DNA of 64,000 bases from Flavipsychrobacter sp. (GTDB lineage: Bacteria > Bacteroidota > Bacteroidia > Chitinophagales > Chitinophagaceae). Both the position numbers and the translations under genes were made by a program. The stretch is from NCBI GenBank assembly GCA_016786615.1, contig JAEUVX010000002.1, positions 372,001-436,000 of the forward strand. The letters are read 5' to 3'. Below, in pieces: positions 17,505 to 25,925 of this stretch; the first letter of the stretch is position 1; every line of letters starts with the position of its first letter. The notes beneath the pieces are model-generated. The model saw only the letters and a list, made by a program, of their open reading frames with translations. It was not told the DNA's origin and searched no databases.

Positions 17505-17909
17505 ATGTTTTTACGTATCTGGATAGTCCTGTTTATAATATTTATTTCTTACACTATCGGTTTGTACATGTTTTGTGATGACGGCACAATACTAAAACCT
17601 GATGAAAATATTATTGCAGGGCGCAATACTTGGCAAGAAAAGAATTGTCAATCATGCCATCAGCTTTATGGATTGGGCGGATACATGGGGCCTGATCTGA
17701 CAAATATTATCAGCACCAAGGGAGTTAACCGAGCTAAAACATTCATAAAATACGGCACCGGGAAAATGCCAGATATGAGCCTTAGTGATGAAGAAGTAAA
17801 TAACCTGATTGCATACTTATCATGGATAGATAATACAGGCAAATCAGAAATAACTCCTGATAAAATACATTGGACAGGCACCTATATCATCAAAGAAAAA
17901 GCATGGTAG
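17505..17909 (+). CDS. Membrane-anchored cytochrome c, NorC-like
   Basis: A 134-aa protein with an N-terminal membrane anchor (about 4-23), then one heme c motif CQSCH (Cys48, Cys51, His52) and a likely axial Met88 in GKMPD. Size and layout match NorC, the electron-entry subunit of cytochrome c-dependent NO reductases. It overlaps the catalytic subunit gene, which supports a complex. It would pass electrons from the periplasm to the heme-copper subunit. The N-terminal Cys24 after the anchor is notable but not in a lipobox. Confidence 0.85.
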   Translation: MFLRIWIVLFIIFISYTIGLYMFCDDGTILKPDENIIAGRNTWQEKNCQSCHQLYGLGGYMGPDLTNIISTKGVNRAKTFIKYGTGKMPDMSLSDEEVNNLIAYLSWIDNTGKSEITPDKIHWTGTYIIKEKAW

Positions 17910-19219
17910 TTAAGTATTATTTCAGATTTATATTATTGTTGTTAATCGCAACCTTATCATTTGGCCTATTATCTTCTTTTGCTTTTCTGTTCCCTGAATG
18001 GTTCAATAATACCATACCATTTCAGCAGCTAAGACCAATGCATGTATCTTCTGCATTGTTCTGGATAGTATCAGGTGCGGTAGGCTGTCTGATAGTCAAT
18101 AGCAACAAGACAATGACGTTTAGTAGTACAAACATTAGTTTAATTAAATCGTTCATGATAATATGGATCATTACAATAGTGGTGGTTTTTATTTTTTACT
18201 CATTAAAACAGTATGGTGGCAGAGAGTATTGGGAATTTCCACCTGTACTAAGTATCCCGATTGTAATAGCATGGATACTGCTGATGATTGGTTATTACAG
18301 GCATTGGCTTTCAATTAAAAACAAAAAGCCATTATACATTATCATGTGGGGTACGGGAATACTATTTTTCTTTATCACGTTTCTTGAACAAAACTTATGG
18401 CATATAGATTGGTTCAGAGAATCATACCTGCGGGAAATAACAGTACAATGGAAAGCAAACGGGTCTATGGTTGGTGCCTGGAACCAAATGATATACGGCA
18501 CTTCGCTCTACATGATGGTAAGAATAAGCGGGAACAAACAAATTGCACAGAACAAGTCTGTTTATTTCTTTTACTTCCTCAGCCTGAGTAATCTGATGTT
18601 TAACTGGGGACATCATATATACAATGTACCAACAGCAGGGTGGGTAAGGCATGTATCGTACGCAATCAGTATGACAGAATGGTTATTCTTCATTAGTATG
18701 ATACGCAGCTTCAAAGGGAAGCTATCAGAGTATCGCAGGCTAAAAAACCTAACAACATACAGGTTCATTATAGCATCTGAATTATGGTTATTTTTCAACC
18801 TGACATTAGCGATTATGATGAGTATACCGGCAATTAACATGTACACACATGGCACACACATTACTGTAGCACATGCAATGGGTACTACTATTGGCATTAA
18901 CAGCATGATACTACTCGGTGCAATTGGCTATTTATTAGGCATTGATGATACATACGGGCGGATAAAACGATTCGTACAATATGGATTTTACATCAGCCAG
19001 ATAAGCCTTATCATATTCTGGATATCGCTTATTGTAGCCGGCATATTAAAGGGATACAGAGGCAGAGTACTCAACATTGATAGCTTTCAGGAAATAATGT
19101 CTCCGGTAATAGGTGCCTTAAAAATATTTTCCATATCAGGCATCGGTGTATTAGCAGGCATGGCGTTAATAAGTATATGTTACTTACAACTTCTCAGAAA
19201 AAAGAAAAAGATTCTATGA
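17903..19219 (+). CDS. NorB-like heme-copper oxidase subunit with altered active-site residues
   Basis: A polytopic protein (438 aa from ATG 17903; an upstream ATG at 17870 adds 11 residues) with about 12 TM helices. Numbering from 17903, conserved parts are RPMHVSSALFW (His47, low-spin heme), NWGHHIYNVP (His237/His238, Cu/FeB-type pair) and YTHGTHITVAHAMG (His316, His319, His324). Where cNOR NorB has HLWVEGVWE, supplying the third FeB His and two Glu, this protein has TVQWKANGSMVGAWNQ. The HGH of NorB TM10 is HAM here. NO reduction is the best guess from NorC, hemerythrin, RIC and nos neighbours, but the catalytic centre must differ from cNOR. Confidence 0.75.
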   Translation: MVVKYYFRFILLLLIATLSFGLLSSFAFLFPEWFNNTIPFQQLRPMHVSSALFWIVSGAVGCLIVNSNKTMTFSSTNISLIKSFMIIWIITIVVVFIFYSLKQYGGREYWEFPPVLSIPIVIAWILLMIGYYRHWLSIKNKKPLYIIMWGTGILFFFITFLEQNLWHIDWFRESYLREITVQWKANGSMVGAWNQMIYGTSLYMMVRISGNKQIAQNKSVYFFYFLSLSNLMFNWGHHIYNVPTAGWVRHVSYAISMTEWLFFISMIRSFKGKLSEYRRLKNLTTYRFIIASELWLFFNLTLAIMMSIPAINMYTHGTHITVAHAMGTTIGINSMILLGAIGYLLGIDDTYGRIKRFVQYGFYISQISLIIFWISLIVAGILKGYRGRVLNIDSFQEIMSPVIGALKIFSISGIGVLAGMALISICYLQLLRKKKKIL

Positions 19220-19716
19220 TGGAAACTTCAAAACCAATAAAAAGAAGTCAGGCGATAGTTCCTTTATCCAGAGATCATCATAACGGATTATTATTGTGCT
19301 GGAAAATTCGGACAGGACTTAAAAACAATATTAGTATTGATAGAATTGCAGCATACATAATCCACGTGTTTGACACAGAACTATATGAACATTTTTACCA
19401 GGAAGAAAAGTATCTATTCCCTTTGATACCCTCGGATAATCCGAAGAATATTCAAGCACACAAAGAACACATTTCTATTTGCAATCAGATAAACATTCTC
19501 AGAAATAAGGTTACAGACAAAGCCGCTTTGAGTATAATTGCTGATGAACTGGAAGCACATATCAGATTCGAAGAAAGAGACCTATTTAATTATATAGAGC
19601 AACATGCAGATACCTTAAAATTGGAGACCGCAGGCAAACTCCTTCAAGAACTACATGAGATATCCTGCATTGATAATTGGGATGACGAATTTTGGATTAA
19701 ACCGCAGACCAAATAA
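19216..19716 (+). CDS. Hemerythrin-like di-iron protein
   Basis: A cytosolic four-helix hemerythrin-domain protein of about 166 aa. Di-iron ligand candidates are in SRDHHNGLL, EHFYQEEKYLF, QAHKEHISI and AHIRFEERDLF, the standard H...HxxxE...H...HxxxD/E order. It lacks the N-terminal ScdA domain of RIC. The start at 19216 is chosen because it overlaps the upstream TGA as ATGA, giving translational coupling with the NorB-like gene. It probably binds O2 or NO, or protects against nitrosative damage. Confidence 0.85.
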   Translation: MMETSKPIKRSQAIVPLSRDHHNGLLLCWKIRTGLKNNISIDRIAAYIIHVFDTELYEHFYQEEKYLFPLIPSDNPKNIQAHKEHISICNQINILRNKVTDKAALSIIADELEAHIRFEERDLFNYIEQHADTLKLETAGKLLQELHEISCIDNWDDEFWIKPQTK

Positions 19717-19732
19717 AAGACATTTATATCTT

Positions 19733-19780
19733 AAATATGACAACAGTCATATTTTCACCAGATTGTGTCGGGTAATTTTG
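19733..19780 (+). promoter_or_regulatory. Crp/Fnr-type operator and promoter of the fasciclin gene
   Basis: The palindrome AAATATGAC-AACA-GTCATATTT (19733-19754) is centred 33 bp upstream of the centre of TAATTTTG (19773-19780), exactly as at 17441-17487. The upstream motif AAAAGA-N8-TCTT at 19715-19732 also recurs, with the same 8-bp step from TCTT to ATGA. Confidence 0.75.
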
Positions 19781-19817
19781 TATCATAAATTCATCTATTA
19801 CATCAAACGTAAACAAT

Positions 19818-20375
19818 ATGAAAAGTACACTTAAGGTAATGATGATTGCTGCAATATCATTTACCTCATGCAACAGTTCTGACACTCAAAATTCAACTCC
19901 TGCAGAAACAGAAAATGCACTGGCTTCTACCACTTCATCTGCTGAAGACAACGTTTCGCAGCATGATGTGGTGCAGGTTGCTATTGGTAGTAAAGACCAC
20001 ACTACACTTGTAGCAGCTGTAAAGCAGGCAGAACTCGTTGAACCACTGCGCAAAACAGGACCGTACACTGTGTTTGCGCCCACAAACGAAGCCTTCAGCA
20101 AATTACCTGCCGGCACAGTCGACGGGCTTATGAAACCTGACCAAAAAGATGCTTTAGCAGATATCCTGCAATACCATGTATCTGTTGGCATATATAAAGA
20201 AGATATGTTTCAAGATGGACAGGTAATAGGTCAGGTAAACTCTCAGAACATAACAATCAGCAAAAAAGATGGTAAAATAAAAATTAACGGAACGGCAAAT
20301 ATTTTGGCAGCCATACCAGCATCAAATGGCCTGATATACGTAATTGACCAAGTGTTATTACCTCCTCAAAAATAA
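19818..20375 (+). CDS. Fasciclin-domain lipoprotein
   Basis: A 185-aa protein with an SPII signal (lipobox FTSC, Cys about 19), a Thr/Ser-rich linker and one fasciclin (FAS1) domain. Markers are KTGPYTVFAPTNEAFSKLP (H1-like block), LQYHVSVGIYKEDM and the C-terminal NGLIYVIDQVLLPP. It is anchored in the envelope. FAS1 lipoproteins recur in Bacteroidota denitrification clusters; a role in protein interaction or redox protein assembly is assumed, not shown. Its own promoter carries the shared operator, so it belongs to the same regulon as the NO and N2O genes. Confidence 0.88.
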   Translation: MKSTLKVMMIAAISFTSCNSSDTQNSTPAETENALASTTSSAEDNVSQHDVVQVAIGSKDHTTLVAAVKQAELVEPLRKTGPYTVFAPTNEAFSKLPAGTVDGLMKPDQKDALADILQYHVSVGIYKEDMFQDGQVIGQVNSQNITISKKDGKIKINGTANILAAIPASNGLIYVIDQVLLPPQK

Positions 20376-20444
20376 ATATGAAATATCCGCAAACTATTCC
20401 AATCTGATATTTGTTTATTTTAGTAGTTTATCAAACAACATCAA

Positions 20445-20885
20445 ATGTTTTCAAAATCTTGTGAATACGGCATCAGGGCAATTATCTATATAGCAGCAGA
20501 AAATGAAAAAGGCAAAAAGGTAGGCATAGCTGAAATATGCGAAAACATTGAAGCACCGGCTCATTTTACAGCCAAGATACTGCAAATACTCAGCCGAAAC
20601 AGAATAGTAAACTCTCAGAAAGGAGTTAATGGGGGGTTTTATTTAGATGAATACCAACGCGATTTAAAGTTAATAGAAATCGTTACAGCCATAGATGGCA
20701 AAGCAATATTTACAGGATGTGGATTGGGTTTGAAACAATGTTCAGAATCCAATCCATGTCCTTTACACAACAAATTTAAAGCAATCAGAAACGATTTGAA
20801 AAAAATGCTGGAAAGCACAACTATAGATGAACTAGGCAAAAACCTCAAGAAAGGTAAATCAGTATTAAAAACCATTAAGGTTTAA
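20445..20885 (+). CDS. Rrf2-family regulator with Fe-S cysteine triad (NsrR/IscR-like)
   Basis: A 146-aa winged-helix regulator beginning MFSKSCEYGIRAIIYIAAE, the standard Rrf2 N-terminus. Cys92, Cys99 and Cys105 (C-x6-C-x5-C) lie where IscR and NsrR bind an Fe-S cluster. The location among NO-related genes suggests an NO- or redox-sensing repressor. Candidate targets are the AAAAGA-N8-TCTT dyads at 17422, 19715 and 20901. The gene has no obvious ATGAY-N4-RTCAT site of its own. Confidence 0.88.
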   Translation: MFSKSCEYGIRAIIYIAAENEKGKKVGIAEICENIEAPAHFTAKILQILSRNRIVNSQKGVNGGFYLDEYQRDLKLIEIVTAIDGKAIFTGCGLGLKQCSESNPCPLHNKFKAIRNDLKKMLESTTIDELGKNLKKGKSVLKTIKV

Positions 20886-20900
20886 AAAAATTATCTTAAT

Positions 20901-20920
20901 AAAAGATAAATTTGTCTTTT
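20901..20920 (+). promoter_or_regulatory. Promoter with overlapping dyad, candidate Rrf2 operator
   Basis: The dyad AAAAGA-N8-TCTTTT (20901-20920) covers the -7 box TAAATTTG (20907-20914) of the next gene. Overlap with the core promoter fits repression. Related AAAGA-N8-TCTT motifs precede the NO reductase-like and fasciclin promoters. Confidence 0.5.
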
Positions 20921-20936
20921 ATTAAACCTATGCACA

Positions 20937-22178
20937 ATGTTTGAAAAAAGAAAACGACAATGGATAACCTTATCTGTTGTAAACCTGATGATAGTTGCAA
21001 TACTTGGCCTGACGCTAAGAAGTAAAATACTTTTCAGCATACCTTTCCTTGATTTTAAACACGTCCTTCATGCGCATTCACATTTTGCTTTTGGCGGTTG
21101 GGTTAGTTTAGCATTGCTTACACTCATGTCGTATGAGCTGCTTCCGGATACCAAAAGAGCAAAAACTATCAATACGCTATTAAGGCTAATAACTATAAAC
21201 GCATTCGGCATGTTAATCAGCTTTATATTTCAGGGATATGGGCTCTACTCTATTCTTTTTTCTACAGTCTTTATTTTCACAACCTATGTTTATGCCTGGA
21301 TATTTATAAAGGAAATAAAAAAGATAAGCATAAACAAAACAATCAAACTATTATCAACAGCAGCGGTAATATACATGGCACTGTCATCTGTTGGCCCGTT
21401 TACATTAGCATATTTGTTAGCGGGAAAATCCGGTAATATCATTTTGTATAAAGACGCAGTATATACTTACCTGCATTTACAGTACAATGGTTTTTTCACG
21501 ATGGGAATATTGGCTATAATGTTTAATAAAATTATCAAGACCAGCGTTGAGATGAATGAAGCTCGCACCTATAGCTTCGCAAACATGCTGAATATATCAA
21601 TTATCCCTTCACTGTTTTTGTGCTACCTGTGGCACTACCCCAATATACCTGTGAGAATTGTATCTATAATCGGGGCATTGACTGTACTGTTATCTTTTAT
21701 ACAACTTACCATTTTACTAAAACCGCTGAATAAATACGCAAACACAAATAGCATCACATTCAAGTACCTTTTCAGGCTTTCTTTTCTTGCCCTCATGCTG
21801 AAACTTGTATTGCAATCGTTAACAGTATTCCCAGCAATTGGCGAGGCTGTATTCAATAACAGGCCTGTAATAATAGGGTTCCTGCACCTTGTACTGCTTT
21901 GTTTTGTAACACTATACATCATTGCTCACTACATACAAACGGGCATATTCAAAGACAATGGAATAACCAACCTATCAATAATTGTATTTACAGCAGGAGT
22001 ATTAATAAACGAGCTGGTGTTGATGGTACAAGGGCTGGAAATAATGCTGATGACAAACAGCGTAATATTTACATGGCTATTATGGTATGCAGCTATATGC
22101 CTGTTTCTGGGAAGCTTTTTATTACTTATTGCACGAGGCATTACAATTGTAACTGAAGCTAAAAAAACACTTCACTGA
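20937..22178 (+). CDS. Polytopic membrane protein with His-rich helix, unknown
   Basis: A 413-aa inner-membrane protein with about 12 predicted TM helices. Near the start of TM2 it carries KHVLHAHSHFAFGGWVSLAL (His42, 45, 47, 49), reminiscent of the heme-ligand helix of heme-copper oxidases and of NnrS-type proteins. A second His/Asn motif, YTYLHLQYNGFFTMG, lies near residue 180, and CYLWHYPNIP further on. The oxidase-type paired HH motif was not found. It may be a heme- or NO-binding membrane protein accompanying the NOR-like genes. I do not recognise a named family. Confidence 0.6.
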   Translation: MFEKRKRQWITLSVVNLMIVAILGLTLRSKILFSIPFLDFKHVLHAHSHFAFGGWVSLALLTLMSYELLPDTKRAKTINTLLRLITINAFGMLISFIFQGYGLYSILFSTVFIFTTYVYAWIFIKEIKKISINKTIKLLSTAAVIYMALSSVGPFTLAYLLAGKSGNIILYKDAVYTYLHLQYNGFFTMGILAIMFNKIIKTSVEMNEARTYSFANMLNISIIPSLFLCYLWHYPNIPVRIVSIIGALTVLLSFIQLTILLKPLNKYANTNSITFKYLFRLSFLALMLKLVLQSLTVFPAIGEAVFNNRPVIIGFLHLVLLCFVTLYIIAHYIQTGIFKDNGITNLSIIVFTAGVLINELVLMVQGLEIMLMTNSVIFTWLLWYAAICLFLGSFLLLIARGITIVTEAKKTLH

Positions 22179-22217
22179 TTACACAAACAATATGTTCATA
22201 CTTAAAATATAATAAAG

Positions 22218-23147
22218 ATGGAATCAAGTATTCTGATAGATGTAACTAAGATGTTACCGAGCGAAAAACACCCTTCAATATTTAATGCATTCGATAGCAT
22301 AGAACCCGGCGCGTCTGTAATCATACACAACGACCACGACCCCAAGCCAGTGTATTATCAGTTGCTTGGGCTGCGTGGAAATTGCTTTACATGGTCATAT
22401 CTTAAAAACGGCCCTGATGTATGGGAGGTTGAAATAAAGAAAAATGAACTCTCAAACGGGAAAGAAACCATAGGCCAAATAGTAAGCGGCGATATATGCA
22501 AAGCCGAAGTGTTTAAAAAAATGGGAATAGACTTTTGTTGTGGCGGCAAGAAAACACTGGAGCAGGTTTGTAAGGAAAAAGGATTGTCTGAAGCAGCGGT
22601 AAGAGAAGCATTGGAAGCACAACATGAGCAGGGTTTCTTCAACCTAGACTTTAATAGTTGGAAACCTTCGTTTCTTGCAGACTTTATTACCAATCAGCAT
22701 CACACATTCGTTCGGGAGAATACACCAATACTCAGGGAACTATCTGCAAAAGTAAGCATCAAGCATGGCGACAAATATCCGTACATGAAAACTGTGAACG
22801 AAAAACTAAATGAACTACTCAATGAACTTGAAACACACATGAAGAAAGAAGAATACATACTCTTTCCTTATATCCGTCAGATGGAAGCTACCAAGCTAAA
22901 GGCTGAGGCATTTAACAGCGTTCAAGACCCAATATGGATGATGGAACAGGAGCATGACATTGCCGGCGAATTAATTCATGAGATAAACGCTCTTTGTAAT
23001 AACTATGAAGAGCCCGTAGATGCATGCAACAGCCACAAACTGCTGTTGTATAAACTGGAAGAATTTGAAAATGACTTGTATCAACACATACACCTCGAAA
23101 ACAACATTTTATTTCCAAAGGCTTTGGATTTAGAAAAAATGATGTAG
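22218..23147 (+). CDS. ric: Iron-sulfur cluster repair di-iron protein (RIC) with N-terminal DUF2249
   Basis: A 309-aa fusion. Residues 1-75 look like DUF2249 (GASVIIHNDHDPKPVYYQLL). Residues about 85-135 are the ScdA_N domain with the DFCCGG motif (IDFCCGGKKTLEQVC). The rest is a hemerythrin-like di-iron domain (NQHHTFVRENTP, THMKKEEYILFPYI, EQEHDIAGELIHEI, HIHLENNILFPKA). RIC/YtfE/ScdA proteins repair NO-damaged Fe-S centres. Typical RIC proteins are about 220-245 aa; the extra length is the DUF2249 part. It is the last rightward gene of the cluster and converges on nosY. Confidence 0.9.
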   Translation: MESSILIDVTKMLPSEKHPSIFNAFDSIEPGASVIIHNDHDPKPVYYQLLGLRGNCFTWSYLKNGPDVWEVEIKKNELSNGKETIGQIVSGDICKAEVFKKMGIDFCCGGKKTLEQVCKEKGLSEAAVREALEAQHEQGFFNLDFNSWKPSFLADFITNQHHTFVRENTPILRELSAKVSIKHGDKYPYMKTVNEKLNELLNELETHMKKEEYILFPYIRQMEATKLKAEAFNSVQDPIWMMEQEHDIAGELIHEINALCNNYEEPVDACNSHKLLLYKLEEFENDLYQHIHLENNILFPKALDLEKMM

Positions 23148-23162
23148 TCTAATACACAACAC

Positions 23163-23197
23163 AAAAAAGAGAGAAGTATTATGCTTCTCTCTTTTTT
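23163..23197. terminator. Bidirectional intrinsic terminator
   Basis: AAAAAAGAGAGAAG (23163-23176) pairs perfectly with 23184-23197 over a 7-nt loop. A and T runs at the ends let it work on both strands, for ric (stop 23147) and nosY (stop 23199). Confidence 0.9.
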
Positions 23198-23198
23198 C

Positions 23199-23966
23199 TT
23201 ACAAGTCTTTTCTACGAAACACCCTGACCGACCATAGCAATGGTAACACAATCCACAGAAGCATACAAACTATGGCATAGATACTGCCAAAACCTGTACC
23301 CAAAAACTTCTTAAATAGCGCACCTGAATAACCCATCAATACGGCAACGTCGAGCTGTAAAAGCATCAGAATACGTGCAAGGTCAACGGGATTTAAGGCT
23401 ACCATACCCAATATCGGTTTATCTATCGGGTAATCACCAAACGAATAGATAAACATCAGGAGCAACCCATCAAATAATAATGTAAAGAACAATGCGGAAA
23501 CTATCGCTGCACCTATACCTTTCGTCTTATCTTTAAACAATACAAATATCAGTAACGCAATAGCAGAAAATACCATTGTAAGCAACAACCCGCTTACAAG
23601 CAATGTAAGTGCTGCTATATTAGGAGCCATTATTAGTACCGGCACCCCGATACCTAATAAATAAGCCAGCGAAAGTGATATTGATAGGCCCGCATACTCT
23701 GCAAGCAATACTTTTGTCCTTTTAACGGGTTGTGCCAATAACAGCTCTATGAATTCTATTGAGTTGAAAAAATATATCGTAGAAAACAAGACACTTATTA
23801 ACGGCACAAACAGCAAAGTAATATTAAGCAAGCTTAATAATCCTTTCGATGAATTACTATCAATACTCAGTACGCTGAACGATAATGCTGCAAGTACAAC
23901 AGCATAGACCAATACTACTTTATTGCGCAACAAGTCGACAGTTACATATTTCATTATTGTTTTCAT
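23199..23966 (-). CDS. nosY: NosY, ABC transporter permease for N2O reductase maturation
   Basis: A 255-aa inner-membrane permease with six predicted TM helices, starting MKTIMKYVTVDLLRNKVVLV and ending VRVFRRKDL. The ABC-2 type layout and its position after nosF identify it. With NosD and NosF it forms the NosDFY complex needed to build the CuZ site of NosZ. The start codon overlaps the nosF stop by 4 bp (ATGA). It is the last gene of the nos operon. Confidence 0.92.
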   Translation of the reverse strand: MKTIMKYVTVDLLRNKVVLVYAVVLAALSFSVLSIDSNSSKGLLSLLNITLLFVPLISVLFSTIYFFNSIEFIELLLAQPVKRTKVLLAEYAGLSISLSLAYLLGIGVPVLIMAPNIAALTLLVSGLLLTMVFSAIALLIFVLFKDKTKGIGAAIVSALFFTLLFDGLLLMFIYSFGDYPIDKPILGMVALNPVDLARILMLLQLDVAVLMGYSGALFKKFLGTGFGSIYAIVCMLLWIVLPLLWSVRVFRRKDL

Positions 23967-24691
23967 ACCCGAACACTGTTTGTAGTAGATTGATTCTTCA
24001 TAACTGTAGCAATCACTTTGTTCAACTTCATTTCGCCTGTAATATCCTGTAGTTCTTCAACTGTCTTATAAAAAATCAGCTTTCCATCCTGCAGGTAAAC
24101 TACATCGCTTGTAATACCGTCCAGATCGCTTAAAACGTGTGATGTTATCAATATCAGCTTCCCTTTATTGCACTCTTTAATAATTTTCTCTTTTAAAATC
24201 TCACTTGATACAGGATCTAAACCTGCTGTAGGCTCATCAAGTATGAATATATCCGGTGAAAAGAGGAATGCCAGACATGCACTTACCTTCTGTCTTGTAC
24301 CACCTGAAAGGCTACGCATTGTCTTTGTCAGTATTTTATCAAGCCCAAGCGATACGATTAATTCTTCATCATATTTCTTCTCATCTTTCCGTATTTCCTT
24401 AATCATATCTATCACCTGGCCAATGGTCATATTTTCAGGATACCTCCCTATTTGTGGCATATACCCTATCTGCGACCTGTATTGCCAATCTCGTCCTGTC
24501 ACCTTACCGTTTACGGTTATTGACCCCTTCTCGGGAATAACCAATCCTAAAATGGATTTTATCAGTGTCGTTTTACCTGAACCATTCGGCCCTAATAAGG
24601 ATATAGCCCTGCCTTTATCAAATGTGAGGTTGATATTATCCAGCGCCTTGAATTTGCCGAAAGACTTCGTAAGTGAATCTATTTTTATCAT
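23963..24691 (-). CDS. nosF: NosF, ABC ATPase for N2O reductase maturation
   Basis: A 242-aa cytosolic ATPase. Walker A is LLGPNGSGKTT, the Q-loop IGYMPQIGRYPENM, the signature LSGGTRQKV, Walker B DIFILDEPTAGLDP and the H-loop ITSHVLSDLD. All ABC motifs are intact. It powers NosDFY. It overlaps nosD and nosY by 4 bp on each side, so the three proteins are made in a coupled way. Confidence 0.95.
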   Translation of the reverse strand: MIKIDSLTKSFGKFKALDNINLTFDKGRAISLLGPNGSGKTTLIKSILGLVIPEKGSITVNGKVTGRDWQYRSQIGYMPQIGRYPENMTIGQVIDMIKEIRKDEKKYDEELIVSLGLDKILTKTMRSLSGGTRQKVSACLAFLFSPDIFILDEPTAGLDPVSSEILKEKIIKECNKGKLILITSHVLSDLDGITSDVVYLQDGKLIFYKTVEELQDITGEMKLNKVIATVMKNQSTTNSVRV

Positions 24692-25923
24692 CTCAGTTTC
24701 CAGCTTTTCATCATGGGGTTATTATCTTTCAATTGGTCGGGCACAACACTTGGCATCAATTTTTCTACCTGATCCATTACATCTGTCAAAAAGCTACGAT
24801 ACAATATCATTGCCCCAGGTATACGCTCTGTAACTACAGAATACATACTAACAGGATAGTATGGTACATCTCCTATTTTATTCTTATCAAGGTCATACCC
24901 ATCGTATTTATCCCAGTAATTATTATTAAAAATATTAAGCATCATCGTACCATTTGTCGCTACGTCAAATGAGTTTGATAAAAAATTATTCTTTTCAAAA
25001 GTATTATTGTCGCAACTGGCCTGTACCCGCATAGCCCACCCGTTTTCAACAAACTCGTTGTGCCTTACGTCTATACGGCTGGTACCCTCCATATATATAC
25101 CAACCGTATTTTTCGCAAACAGGTTGTGTTCTATTTTACTATCCGTTATTTCCTTCAGCAGTATTGCGTACGATGCATCGCCCCAATTGTGCCTGAAGGT
25201 GTTGTTATACATCTCTACTTTCTTAGAGTACATAACCGCTACCCCAGAACCATTATCTGCAAAAGTATTATGCGTATATACATCCTGGTGAGAAAACATA
25301 AAATGTAATCCGTACCGTATATTTTTATCAGATGTATTATACAGGATACGGGAATCCGTTACAAACTCGAAATATATACCATCGCGGTGTCCTTTTATTT
25401 TGTTCGATTGTATAAGCAAGTGTGTTGATTTCCATGCATGAATACCGTTACCACTATTCAACTCATCTTTAGCATCTGCACTGATTGTATTATTGTAAAC
25501 AAGGCAATAATGGCTATTCTGAAGATAGACGCCGTATGTATTATTTACAAGCCTGTTATTCACAACTCTGGCAAACTGCACATTCTGCAATCGTATTGCA
25601 GCCATGTCCGTCATGCTCGACCTACCCGTGTTTTGTAATTGCAACCCCGATATTGTCACGGAATCGCGCGTAACAACAATAAGTTGCCCCTTGTGGTCTC
25701 CGTCAATAGTTGGAAACCCTTGCCCGATTATTACCAGTTTTTTAGCAACAAGTATATCCTGTTCTTTGTAAATACCCTTCTGCACCAGCAATGTATCTCC
25801 ATCAGCAGCTTGCAGAATCGTATTCTTCAATACACTACTCTTGCCCGGAGCAACAACAATCGTGCGACCGATACTATTCAACGAAATAGTGAGAAATGAT
25901 ATTAGTGCAAAATATTTAAACAT
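24688..25923 (-). CDS. nosD: NosD, periplasmic parallel-beta-helix maturation protein
   Basis: About 411 aa from the ATG at 25923. An in-frame ATG at 25944 would place seven residues before the signal peptide MFKYFALISFLTISLN, so the later start is preferred; it lies 2 bp after the nosL stop. The protein is a run of CASH/parallel beta-helix repeats (NNTYGVYLQNSHYCLVYNN, HNTFADNGSGVAVMYSKK and similar). NosD works in the periplasm with NosFY and NosL in copper delivery to the CuZ site of NosZ. The C-terminal tail (MILYRSFLTDVMDQVEKLMP) is typical of the family. Confidence 0.93.
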   Translation of the reverse strand: MFKYFALISFLTISLNSIGRTIVVAPGKSSVLKNTILQAADGDTLLVQKGIYKEQDILVAKKLVIIGQGFPTIDGDHKGQLIVVTRDSVTISGLQLQNTGRSSMTDMAAIRLQNVQFARVVNNRLVNNTYGVYLQNSHYCLVYNNTISADAKDELNSGNGIHAWKSTHLLIQSNKIKGHRDGIYFEFVTDSRILYNTSDKNIRYGLHFMFSHQDVYTHNTFADNGSGVAVMYSKKVEMYNNTFRHNWGDASYAILLKEITDSKIEHNLFAKNTVGIYMEGTSRIDVRHNEFVENGWAMRVQASCDNNTFEKNNFLSNSFDVATNGTMMLNIFNNNYWDKYDGYDLDKNKIGDVPYYPVSMYSVVTERIPGAMILYRSFLTDVMDQVEKLMPSVVPDQLKDNNPMMKSWKLR

Positions 25924-25925
25924 GG

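Noticed and set aside
24168-24833. 221-aa plus-strand frame
   Set aside because: Antisense to nosF and the end of nosD, both with intact motifs.
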